DNA from: Actinophytocola sp.
GTDB lineage: Bacteria > Actinomycetota > Actinomycetes > Mycobacteriales > Pseudonocardiaceae
Direction of reading: 5' to 3'
Length of the DNA: 64,000 bases
NCBI RefSeq assembly: GCF_009379765.1
Contig: NZ_WHTD01000009.1
Location: 27,929 to 91,928 of the forward strand
Shown here: positions 16,365 through 24,416 of the stretch, one piece after another
How positions within the stretch are numbered: position 1 is the stretch's first letter
Layout: every line of letters begins with the position of its first letter
Program-made: the position numbers and the translations under genes
The notes under the pieces: model-generated
The model's database searches: none
What the model was told of the DNA's origin: nothing
The model's input: only the letters and a program-made list of their open reading frames with translations

Positions 16365-16475
16365 CGAATCACCTCAGCAAAAGATCATCATTGTTCTTTT
16401 CTTGTTCTTTTCTTGTCGATGTTCTGGCGTCCTGACGGGGTCCATTCCACACGACCCAAACAGGAGCCGGTTCTC

Positions 16476-17495
16476 ATGAATGACGACTTCGTTTCCGCAC
16501 CTGGCGAGCGGAATCGTGAGGGGCATGAATGGTTGCCGTTGGATACAGCGCGGGATGCCTTCCAATGGCTGGTGACCGGGCCGAAGCCGATGGCTGTCCA
16601 CGGCGCGCGGTTCACCGGCTTGCCGCGGCGGCGGGTGCCGCTGGACGAACTGCGGGACCGGCTGATGAGCAAGCGGTGCCCGCCCCGCACGCGTGATGAC
16701 GTCTGGGCGCACCTGGTGCTGCGGTCCCGCGCGCGGGGTGGGGCGTGGACGGTGGCGTGCGTCGGGATGGCGCTGCCCTCGCTGGCCTCCAGTTCCCGGT
16801 GGCTGGCCGCCCGGTTTCGGGGGGATCGAGCCGACGTTCACGCCGCCGTGTTGGCCGGGTTCCTGGAGGCGCTGACCACGGTGGATCTGGCCGATCCCGG
16901 CATCGTGGTCCGGTTGCACTACGCCGCGCGCCGCGCCGGACAGGCCGCTCTGGAGGAGTCCCTCGATGCCCCGGCGCCGGCCGGATCAGGCTACCGATCC
17001 ACCGCCCCTCGCCCGCCCCACGGCCACCCCGACCTCGTCCTCGCGCGGGCAGTCGACGAGCGGATTCTCACCCCAACCGAAGCTGAGTTGATCTCGGCCA
17101 CGCGGCTGGGCGAGACGTCGGTGACCGAATGGGCCCACGCCCACGGCGCGGCCCCGAAGACCGCGTTCAAGGCGCGCGACCGGGCCGAGGACCGACTCGT
17201 GTCCTGGCTGCGCGAACAGGCGTCCGAGCCCGACTCCGACGACCCGGTCGCCGATGCCGCGCTGACCGCCATCGCTGCCGGCACCACCGACCCACCGTCC
17301 GACGAGCCACCAGAAATATCACGGGCTGTGAGCGGTCGTCGTCGCAACGGCCGCCCGGCCGACTCGAAGAAATCGTCACGCCTGGTGTCGAAAAACGACC
17401 CGAAATCCGGCCTCTTGGGGTGCGGGGAGACCCCACCCAACTCTCCGCGTACCGCCGAGGGCCAGCCGATTTCGGAGGTGCGCCGATGCGCGTGA
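16476..17495 (+). CDS. Sigma-like helix-turn-helix regulator
   Basis: The 339-residue protein has a conserved core (DAFQWLVTGPKPMAVHG, LPRRRVPLDELRDRLMSKR, WAHLVLRSRARGGAWTVACVG) and, near residues 195-245, LTPTEAELISATRLGETSVT followed by AHGAAPKTAFKARDRAEDRL, which resembles a region-4-type HTH of sigma factors. A sigma region 2 is not obvious, so a transcription regulator is more cautious than a sigma factor. The ATG at 16476 follows an AGGAG. It lies between the divergent modification and conjugation operons and overlaps the pilin-like gene by 10 bases. The second 39-bp box is inside its 3' end. Confidence 0.6.
   Translation: MNDDFVSAPGERNREGHEWLPLDTARDAFQWLVTGPKPMAVHGARFTGLPRRRVPLDELRDRLMSKRCPPRTRDDVWAHLVLRSRARGGAWTVACVGMALPSLASSSRWLAARFRGDRADVHAAVLAGFLEALTTVDLADPGIVVRLHYAARRAGQAALEESLDAPAPAGSGYRSTAPRPPHGHPDLVLARAVDERILTPTEAELISATRLGETSVTEWAHAHGAAPKTAFKARDRAEDRLVSWLREQASEPDSDDPVADAALTAIAAGTTDPPSDEPPEISRAVSGRRRNGRPADSKKSSRLVSKNDPKSGLLGCGETPPNSPRTAEGQPISEVRRCA
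17384..17422 (+). promoter_or_regulatory. 39-bp conserved box upstream of the T4SS operon
   Basis: The sequence begins GGTGTCGAAAAACGACCC and ends GCCTCTTGGGGTG, and is the inverted partner of 15967-16005. It stands 63 bases before the start of the pilin-like gene at 17486, inside the coding end of the sigma-like gene, so its conservation is not explained by protein coding in the other copy, which is non-coding. Confidence 0.6.
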
Positions 17496-18016
17496 CACCG
17501 CACACCCACCCCAACCACATTCCACCCGCGACGGTCTCGCATAACCGATCCCCGGTGCGCCGGACCTCCGGCCGGCGCATGCCTCGCCCAGCCACGGAGG
17601 CCGCGGTGGCCATCGAGCCGACTCGCTCCATCCCGGCGATTCATCGGAAGGCTGCCCGGCCGATGGCGGCCCGGAGGTCCCTACGTCTGGGTCGGCCGTT
17701 CGCCATCACCGTGCTCGGGGCGCTGCTGCTGAGTCTGGTGGCGGCCGATTCAGCGCTGGCCGAGACCGTGGTGCTCGCGCAGGCTCAGAGCGTTTCTGGT
17801 GTCTTCACCAACATCCGCAACTGGTTGATTGGGATCTTGGCTGGCCTGGCGACGGTGTTCCTCACCATCGGCGGCGTCCGGTACCTGATGGCCAGCGGCG
17901 ACCCCGGCGAGGTGGAGAAGGCCAAGCAGGCGTTCAAGTCGGCGGGGTGGGGTTACGGACTGGCGGCGCTCGCGCCGCTGGTCGTGGAGATCCTCAAAGG
18001 GATTGTCGGGGCCTGA
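17486..18016 (+). CDS. VirB2/TrbC-like pilin or small T4SS membrane protein
   Basis: The 176-residue product has a long basic N-terminal region, a hydrophobic segment with a likely signal-peptidase site (VLGALLLSLVAADSALAETV), then two close membrane helices: WLIGILAGLATVFLTIGGVR and YGLAALAPLVVEILKGI, linked by YLMASGDPGEVEKAKQAF. This is the layout of VirB2/TrbC-like conjugative pilins. The ATG at 17486 has a GGAGG nearby. It is the first gene of the T4SS operon and lies 3 bases before the VirB6-like gene. Confidence 0.75.
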   Translation: MRVTPHTHPNHIPPATVSHNRSPVRRTSGRRMPRPATEAAVAIEPTRSIPAIHRKAARPMAARRSLRLGRPFAITVLGALLLSLVAADSALAETVVLAQAQSVSGVFTNIRNWLIGILAGLATVFLTIGGVRYLMASGDPGEVEKAKQAFKSAGWGYGLAALAPLVVEILKGIVGA

Positions 18017-18019
18017 GCG

Positions 18020-20119
18020 ATGGCCACCAGCACCCCGCCCACGGTCCGCCCGCATCGCCGATCCAGCGGCTCGGTCGAGACCGCCGCCACCGCGGATCGG
18101 GTGATGCTCTCCCCGGTCACGGATGCCGGAGACGGCCGGCCGTCGACGGGGCGACGGCGTTGGCGCATGGGCTGGATGCTGGCGCTGGGCCTGACGGTGC
18201 TCCTCGGCGCCGCACTCTCGATCAGCGCCGCCGCGTCCCCCAGCGTCGCATCTCCCGGTGCCGGATCGGCTGCCGCCCAGCCCGCCCCGACTCCACCGCT
18301 ACCGCCGTTTCCCCCGGTGGACAACGACTGCATTCCGGGGACGATCTGCACGCCAGTCACCACGACCGAGCCCGTCCCGACGACGCTGCCACCGCTGCCG
18401 ACAGAGCAGCCGGAGCCACTGCCGCCGTGTGACCCAACCCTGCCGATGCAGCCCTGCCAGCCCTCAGGCGCGCCGACTCCCACCACGCCGTGTACCGGTG
18501 AGGACTGCATCCCGCAGCCGACCACGCCCTCACCGGACACGGGCGAGGAACCGGGACAGCCAGAAGGTGACTCCGGCGAGGCTGATTGCGGGTTCACCGA
18601 CATCGGCGGATGTATCACCAACGCGATCAACGCGTTGTTCAAGAGCCTGGTCGACGCCGCGCTCTCACCGATCCTCGAACTGCTCAGCCACACCGCGCTG
18701 TCCACACCCACGCTCGATCAACTGCCCGGGATCGGCGAGTTGTGGAACAACTCATGGCAGCTCGTGCTCGCCTCCTACGGGCTGCTGATCCTGGTCGGCG
18801 GCATCGTGGTGATGACCCACGAGAGCATCCAGACCCGCTATTCGATCAAGGAGATCGGGCCGCGGATCCCGATCGGGTTCCTGGCCTCGATGCTGTCGCT
18901 GTTCTTCGCCGACAAGTTCATTCGCATCGCCAACGCGCTGTCCCAAGCCGTGCTCGGAGACGGGGTGAACGCTCCCTCGCTCGGGTCAGGTCTAAGCGAG
19001 GCGGTCGCGGGGGCAACCTCGGGTGGGCTGTTCATCATCCTGATGGGCCTGGTGCTCGTCGTGGTCGGTATCGGGCTGCTGATCGTCTACGTGATCCGGG
19101 TCGTCATCACCCTGATCCTGATCATCTCCGGCCCACTGTTCCTGATGTGTCACTGCCTACCGCACACCGACCCGCTGGCCCGCTGGTGGTGGAAAGCGCT
19201 GGCCGCGACACTGGCGATTCAGGTCGCCCAATCGCTGGTGCTGATCACCGCCGTACGCACGTTCCTGTCCGGCGGGGTCCACCTGTTCGGCTCCACCCTG
19301 TCCGCGCTCGGGACGGTGGTGTCCGCGATCGCATTGTTCTTCATCCTGTTCAAGATCCCGTTCTGGCTGCTGTCCGCGGTCAAGGTCAGCAACGGCCGCT
19401 CCCTGCTCGGCGGCCTGGCCCGCGCCTACATCGCGGCGAAGACATTCGGCATGATCGCCGGCAAGTCCGGCGCCTTCGGCAAGGCCGGCACGGCCACAGC
19501 CGCCACGAGCTCCGGTGGCGGCAGAGGCGGAACACCAGCCGATCCGCCGCTGCCTGCCCAGCCACGCATCGCGCCCACCCCCGAGGCGGTCAACAGGCGG
19601 CTGCGGGAGCGGTACGACGCCGAACGCGTCCGCGCCGCCCGCCGATCACGGTTGCCGTCTCAGGCACCGCGGTTCCTGCAACCCGGAGCGCAGGCCACCA
19701 CCCACGACCCCGCCATCAGCCCGGCGACCCAGGGACCAGCCGTACCCGAATTCAGCTCCGCGCCGACCGACACGACCACGCCGCCCATGGCATCCCGCCG
19801 CGGCGGGCACCCTGCGGCGGCACCCCGGTTCCAGACGCCCAGTGCACCGCGCCGCGCGTCAACGCAGGCACCGGCACAGCCACCAGCGCGACCTATCCAG
19901 GTGGCCTCCGTCCCGCCGCCGCTACGGTTCCAGCCGGCCACATCCGAACCGGCCCAGCTGTCGCGCCCGGCCACAGCGTCTTCGCCGCCTCCCACTACAC
20001 CAGCGTTCCGGCAGACCCACCCCGAGCCGCGCGTCGGCGACGCCCGCCCACGGACCCCGTCCGTGCCGCCGGTCGCGTTCCGCGCACCCACACCCACCCG
20101 AAGGGGCGAGAGGACATGA
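18020..20119 (+). CDS. VirB6/TrbL-like polytopic T4SS protein
   Basis: The 699-residue protein starts with a membrane segment (MLALGLTVLLGAALSISAAA), then a Pro/Thr-rich extracellular part with several Cys (DNDCIPGTICTPV). The core has about five helices: LASYGLLILVGGIVVMTHES, PRIPIGFLASMLSLFFADKF, IILMGLVLVVVGIGLLIVYV, ITLILIISGPLFLMCHCLPH and VVSAIALFFILFKIPFWLLS. A Pro/Ala-rich cytoplasmic tail of about 200 residues follows. This matches the channel component of actinobacterial T4SS. Its stop overlaps the next start as ATGA. Confidence 0.8.
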   Translation: MATSTPPTVRPHRRSSGSVETAATADRVMLSPVTDAGDGRPSTGRRRWRMGWMLALGLTVLLGAALSISAAASPSVASPGAGSAAAQPAPTPPLPPFPPVDNDCIPGTICTPVTTTEPVPTTLPPLPTEQPEPLPPCDPTLPMQPCQPSGAPTPTTPCTGEDCIPQPTTPSPDTGEEPGQPEGDSGEADCGFTDIGGCITNAINALFKSLVDAALSPILELLSHTALSTPTLDQLPGIGELWNNSWQLVLASYGLLILVGGIVVMTHESIQTRYSIKEIGPRIPIGFLASMLSLFFADKFIRIANALSQAVLGDGVNAPSLGSGLSEAVAGATSGGLFIILMGLVLVVVGIGLLIVYVIRVVITLILIISGPLFLMCHCLPHTDPLARWWWKALAATLAIQVAQSLVLITAVRTFLSGGVHLFGSTLSALGTVVSAIALFFILFKIPFWLLSAVKVSNGRSLLGGLARAYIAAKTFGMIAGKSGAFGKAGTATAATSSGGGRGGTPADPPLPAQPRIAPTPEAVNRRLRERYDAERVRAARRSRLPSQAPRFLQPGAQATTHDPAISPATQGPAVPEFSSAPTDTTTPPMASRRGGHPAAAPRFQTPSAPRRASTQAPAQPPARPIQVASVPPPLRFQPATSEPAQLSRPATASSPPPTTPAFRQTHPEPRVGDARPRTPSVPPVAFRAPTPTRRGERT

Positions 20120-21252
20120 GCCAGCCGGTAAGGATTCCCGCTGACGTCGACCGCGAAGATCGCGTCCTGGCCAATCTCACCGCGCGCCAGCTCGCGATCC
20201 TGGCGGTGACCGGGATCGTGCTCTACGGCGGCTGGACACTCACCCGCGCCGTCCTGCCCACACCGGTGTTTCTCATCGTCGCGGTGCCTATCGGGGTTGC
20301 CACCGCCGTGCTGGCCTTGGGCCAACGCGACGGCGTGTCGCTGGACCGGCTGCTGCTGGCCGCGATCCGACAGCGGCTGCAACCCCGCCACCGCGTCGCC
20401 GCCCCCGAAGGGGTGCGCCCGGCACCGGAGTGGCTGACCAGCCAGGTCGCCAACAGCGACCGGGACGCGACATCAGCTGAGCGCGAGTCCGGGATCTTCC
20501 CGGCGGCCCTGCGGCTGCCTGCCGAGGGAGTGACCGACGCCGGTGTTGTCGATCTCGGCCCTGATGGTGTCGCGGTGGTCGCTGTCGCCTCGACGGTGAA
20601 CTTCGCCCTGCGGACACCGGGCGAGCAGCAGGCGCTGGTCGCCAGCTTCGGGCGATATCTGCACAGTTTGACCGCGCCAGTGCAGGTGCTGATTCGCGCC
20701 GAACGGCTGGACCTGTCCGGGCAGATCGCCGAACTGCGGGAGGCCGCGCCAGGGCTGCCGCACCCGATGTTGGAGGCGGCGGCCCGCGAGCACGCCGACT
20801 ACCTCGACCAGCTCCGCCAAGCGACCGACCTTCTGCGCCGTCAGGTGCTGGTGGTGCTGCGCGAACCCCTGCGGGCCGCCGGGCCGACCGATGGGCTCGG
20901 CGGCGGCTCACCGCTGGCCGCGTTCCGCGCCCGGCGGGCGCGGGCCCGCACGACCGGAGTGAGCGAGAGTGCGCGGCGCGCGGCGGAAACCCGGTTGGTG
21001 CGGCGCGTGGGCGAGGCCACCGAACTGCTCTCGCCGGCCGGGCTCACCGTCACCCCGCTGGATGCCGGGCAGGCCACCGCCGTGCTCGCCGCCGCCTGTA
21101 ACCCCGACTCGCTGATCCCGCCGAGCGCCGGGTTGGCCGGCGCGGACGAGGTCATCACGACAGCCGCACCGGACACCAACGACGACGGGCCGATGACCAC
21201 GGCACGCCCGGCACCGAGCGAGGTCGACGACTGGGACGGGAGTGACCTATGA
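20116..21252 (+). CDS. PrgI/SCO6880-family T4SS protein (VirB3-like)
   Basis: The 378-residue product has the PrgI signature: ANLTARQLAILAVTGIVLYG and TPVFLIVAVPIGVATAVLAL as two N-terminal membrane helices, then a cytoplasmic domain resembling SCO6880 (TDAGVVDLGPDGVAVVAVAS, QALVASFGRYLHSL). In other systems the equivalent VirB3 binds VirB4, whose gene follows with a 4-base overlap. Start and stop overlap both neighbours, showing tight coupling. Confidence 0.85.
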   Translation: MSQPVRIPADVDREDRVLANLTARQLAILAVTGIVLYGGWTLTRAVLPTPVFLIVAVPIGVATAVLALGQRDGVSLDRLLLAAIRQRLQPRHRVAAPEGVRPAPEWLTSQVANSDRDATSAERESGIFPAALRLPAEGVTDAGVVDLGPDGVAVVAVASTVNFALRTPGEQQALVASFGRYLHSLTAPVQVLIRAERLDLSGQIAELREAAPGLPHPMLEAAAREHADYLDQLRQATDLLRRQVLVVLREPLRAAGPTDGLGGGSPLAAFRARRARARTTGVSESARRAAETRLVRRVGEATELLSPAGLTVTPLDAGQATAVLAAACNPDSLIPPSAGLAGADEVITTAAPDTNDDGPMTTARPAPSEVDDWDGSDL

Positions 21253-23093
21253 CCGGCAAGATCAGCCGCAACCGGCGCGGAACGACACGACCGCGTGCCT
21301 CCAGCGCGGCTCCGTTGGGACGGGCCAGCGCGTTCACCCCGGACTCGCTCTCGGTGGCACCACGACACCTGGAAGTCGGCGGCGAGTGGGTCTCGTCGTT
21401 CGCGATCACCGGCTACCCACGCGAGGTCCATCCGGGATGGCTGCAACCCCTGCTGTCCTATCCCGGCCGCGTCGACGTCAGCCTGCATGCGGAGCCGATC
21501 GACCCGGTCACCGCAGCGAACCGGCTCAAACGCCAGCTGTCCAAACTGGAATCCGGGCGCCGGCACACCAGCGAGAAAGGCCGGCTGCTCGACCCGATGG
21601 TCGAGGCCGCCACCGAGGACGCCTACGACCTGTCGGCCCGCGTGGCTCGCGGCGAAGGCAAGTTGTACCGGGTGGGCTTGTATCTGACCGTGCACGCAGT
21701 CAGCGAGGACGCTCTCGCGAACGAGGTCGCCGCGGTGCGGTCGCTGGCCGCGTCGCTGATGCTCAACGCCCAGCCGACCACCTACCGGTCGCTGCAGGGC
21801 TGGGTATCCACCCTGCCGCTGGCGCTCGATCTGATCGGGATGCGCCGCACCTTCGACACCAGTGCGTTGGCCGCGGCGTTTCCGTTCACCTCCCCGGACC
21901 TGCCCCCGGCCGATCCGACCAGCGTGGCCGCGCCCAGCGGGGTGCTCTACGGGTTCAACGTCGGCAGCCAGGGGCTCGTGCACTGGGACAGGTTCGCCGC
22001 CGACAACTACAACAGCGTGATCCTCGGCCGCTCGGGCGCGGGCAAGAGCTACCTGGTCAAACTCGAAACCCTGCGGTCGCTGTATCGCGGGATCGAAGTC
22101 GCGATCATCGACCCCGAGGACGAGTACCGGCGCCTGTGCGAGGCCATCGGCGGAACCTACATCCACCTCGGGGGCGAGGACGTGCGGGTCAACCCGTTCG
22201 ACCTGCCGATCTCGCTGCGACCGGACGGCCGGCGCACCGCGCCCAAAGACGCCGTGACTCGTCGAGCCTTGTTCCTGCACACGGTAATCGGGGTCCTGCT
22301 CGGCGCCGACCTGTCCGCGCAACAGCGGGCCATGCTGGACCGGGCGATCATGGCGACCTACCAGCAAGCGGGCATCACCAGCGACCCGCGCACCTGGAAC
22401 CGCCCGGCACCACTGCTGGGCGATCTCGCCACCGTCCTCACTGACACCGACAACCCGACCGCCGTCGACCTCGGCGCACGGCTGCATCCCTACGTCCGGG
22501 GCGCGTTCTCCACGATGTTCTCCGGGCCGACCACCACCCGCCCGGAAGGGCACCTGACGGTGTTCAGCCTCCGCGACCTACCCGATGAGCTGAAACCCAT
22601 CGGGACGTTGCTGACCCTGGACACGGTGTGGCGGCGGGTGTCCAACCCAGCGATCCGGCGCCCACGCCTGATCACCGTCGACGAAGCGTGGCTGCTCATG
22701 GCCGACCCCACCGGCGCCAAATTCCTCCACCGGATGGCCAAGGCCAGCCGCAAACAATGGGCCGGTTTGACCATCGCCACCCAAGATGTCGGGGACGTGC
22801 TCGGCACCGAGTTGGGCAAAGCGATCATCGCCAACGCCGCAACCCAGATTCTCCTTCGACAAGCGCCGCAGGCGATCGACGAAATCGTGGCGACATTCAA
22901 CCTGTCCGAAGGCGAGAAACAATTCCTGATCTCCGCCGACAAGGGACAAGGCCTCCTAAGCACGGGAACCCAGCGGGTAGCTTTTCAATCACTGGCATCC
23001 CCACAAGAAAACGCGCTCATCACAACAGACCCGAAGTTTCTGGCAACTTTGCCGGATTCCGAAAACAACTCCGGGTGGGTGGAGCTTCCATGA
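21249..23093 (+). CDS. VirB4-family conjugation ATPase
   Basis: The 614-residue protein has an N-terminal VirB4 domain and a RecA-like ATPase domain with Walker A LGRSGAGKSYLV near residue 261, VAIIDPEDEYRRL shortly after, Walker B RLITVDEAWLLM near 475, and IATQDVGDVLG. It powers pilus assembly and substrate transfer at the inner face of the membrane. The operon continuity breaks after it: a reversed gene lies between it and the VirD4 gene. Confidence 0.95.
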   Translation: MTGKISRNRRGTTRPRASSAAPLGRASAFTPDSLSVAPRHLEVGGEWVSSFAITGYPREVHPGWLQPLLSYPGRVDVSLHAEPIDPVTAANRLKRQLSKLESGRRHTSEKGRLLDPMVEAATEDAYDLSARVARGEGKLYRVGLYLTVHAVSEDALANEVAAVRSLAASLMLNAQPTTYRSLQGWVSTLPLALDLIGMRRTFDTSALAAAFPFTSPDLPPADPTSVAAPSGVLYGFNVGSQGLVHWDRFAADNYNSVILGRSGAGKSYLVKLETLRSLYRGIEVAIIDPEDEYRRLCEAIGGTYIHLGGEDVRVNPFDLPISLRPDGRRTAPKDAVTRRALFLHTVIGVLLGADLSAQQRAMLDRAIMATYQQAGITSDPRTWNRPAPLLGDLATVLTDTDNPTAVDLGARLHPYVRGAFSTMFSGPTTTRPEGHLTVFSLRDLPDELKPIGTLLTLDTVWRRVSNPAIRRPRLITVDEAWLLMADPTGAKFLHRMAKASRKQWAGLTIATQDVGDVLGTELGKAIIANAATQILLRQAPQAIDEIVATFNLSEGEKQFLISADKGQGLLSTGTQRVAFQSLASPQENALITTDPKFLATLPDSENNSGWVELP

Positions 23094-23143
23094 CTATGAC
23101 TGCTGCCGTAAGTTCACGAACTCCGACAACGCGGGAAGCGGCG

Positions 23144-24295
23144 TCACCCTGCCTTGCATCCGGGAAGGGGGCACGGAGGCCTCGCCACGGACCTCCCGGA
23201 CGGTTTGTGTGCATCCCAAATGGCATGAACGCCGAGGGCCTCAAGGGCATCCCGCATCGTTCTGAAGGCGTTGTCCGAGTAGCGCCAGTACCGTTGCTTG
23301 CCGAAGACGAACTCATGGCTGCAGGTCTCGTCAGCGTCGATCCCGAGATGATCACGCAAGGCTTTGCTCTGCGGAAGCGTCAGACCGAGCGCCTCGGCGA
23401 GCGCCGTCGGGGACCGGTGGTACTTGCGCTGCAGATCGACTTCGCGGACAGCCGCAGCCGGTACCGAGTCGTCTGCTACGAACTGCACCGGGGCACCTTG
23501 CTTCTTCGTGAAGTGAACGGTCAGGGTGATTCCGGTTCCATGGATGGCAGTCGACACTTCGTCCAGCCGCGGGAATACCTGTTCGCGTGGGGCTCCGTTT
23601 CGAATTCCTCGTTCGACTCGAAGAACGTCCTTATTGGACACTCTGGTATCCGGCTCGACGTGGGCTTCCAGCGCGAGGAGTGTGCGGATGCGGGCGCGTG
23701 CTTCGTGGCCGGCACGTCGACCGGGTTGCAGCAGGGAGGCGATCTGGCTGTATTCGTCGTCCAGGATGAGCGCGAGGTCTCGGGGTGGGTCGACCGACAA
23801 CGGCAGAACCCGATAGGGCAGGTGGGTCGCGAGATTTTCGGTGAAGACACTCTGCAGCAGGTCGTCGAAGAGGGTGACGCCTGCTCGGGAGTGCAGGTAG
23901 AGCACTTGCTCGGACACGACGTTGAACCAGTGCTGCTCGTCGTCGCGCATGGCGTCGATTGCGCGGAGCGTGCCGGCGTCGGCATCGGCATCGGCATCGG
24001 CGAGCTTGATGATGGTGTTGGCCGCAGCGAGGCCGAGGCACCTGTCGAAGCCGATCGATCGGCCGGTCTGCTTATCGAAGATGTTCTTCTCGCCGGTCTG
24101 TACGAGTGCCGCTTTGAGCAGCATCTCGAAGGCGTGTTGCAGGTTCATCAGCACGCGTGTAACGCGACCTTGCTCGCGAGGGGCATTGAAGGCTTCGATG
24201 GAAGTGACCAGGGAGTCCAGAGCCTTCTGCTTGAGTACCCGGCTCTCCTGCTTGAGCTTCACCGTGCCCTCCGTTGGTCGCGAAATCACGATCAT
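23144..24295 (-). CDS. DUF3644-domain protein, cargo inserted in the T4SS operon
   Basis: The 383-residue product has the DUF3644 landmarks at its N-terminus: RVLMNLQHAFEMLLKAALVQ and KNIFDKQTGRSIGFDRCLGL, then LRAIDAMRDDEQHWFNVVSE. The C-terminus VFGKQRYWRYSDNAFRTMRD may be a winged-helix-like DNA-binding segment. An Asp/Ala repeat (LADADADADAG) lies between. The base composition is visibly less GC-rich than the flanking transfer genes. The function is unknown; an RNase-like or defence role is a guess from where such genes occur. Start at 24295 follows GAGAGG. It points against and splits the virB4-virD4 pair. Confidence 0.75.
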   Translation of the reverse strand: MIVISRPTEGTVKLKQESRVLKQKALDSLVTSIEAFNAPREQGRVTRVLMNLQHAFEMLLKAALVQTGEKNIFDKQTGRSIGFDRCLGLAAANTIIKLADADADADAGTLRAIDAMRDDEQHWFNVVSEQVLYLHSRAGVTLFDDLLQSVFTENLATHLPYRVLPLSVDPPRDLALILDDEYSQIASLLQPGRRAGHEARARIRTLLALEAHVEPDTRVSNKDVLRVERGIRNGAPREQVFPRLDEVSTAIHGTGITLTVHFTKKQGAPVQFVADDSVPAAAVREVDLQRKYHRSPTALAEALGLTLPQSKALRDHLGIDADETCSHEFVFGKQRYWRYSDNAFRTMRDALEALGVHAIWDAHKPSGRSVARPPCPLPGCKAG

Positions 24296-24416
24296 CGGCC
24301 TCTCGGAGTCGCGTGTCCAGCAAATTTCGAGCGCGGGTCAGCGGATGCTCCACTCGATCTGGCCGATGCCGGGGTGGTTGACGGTGATTGCTGACCTTCA
24401 CTCGAAGGGAGTCTCG

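Noticed and set aside
18586..21252. 888-codon frame covering the VirB6-like gene
   Set aside because: Only its last part is real (the PrgI gene from 20116); the rest is the wrong frame of the VirB6-like gene.
22628..24394. 588-codon + frame across the DUF3644 gene
   Set aside because: It is out of frame with virB4 at its start and antisense to the DUF3644 gene, which has the recognisable domain and codon pattern.
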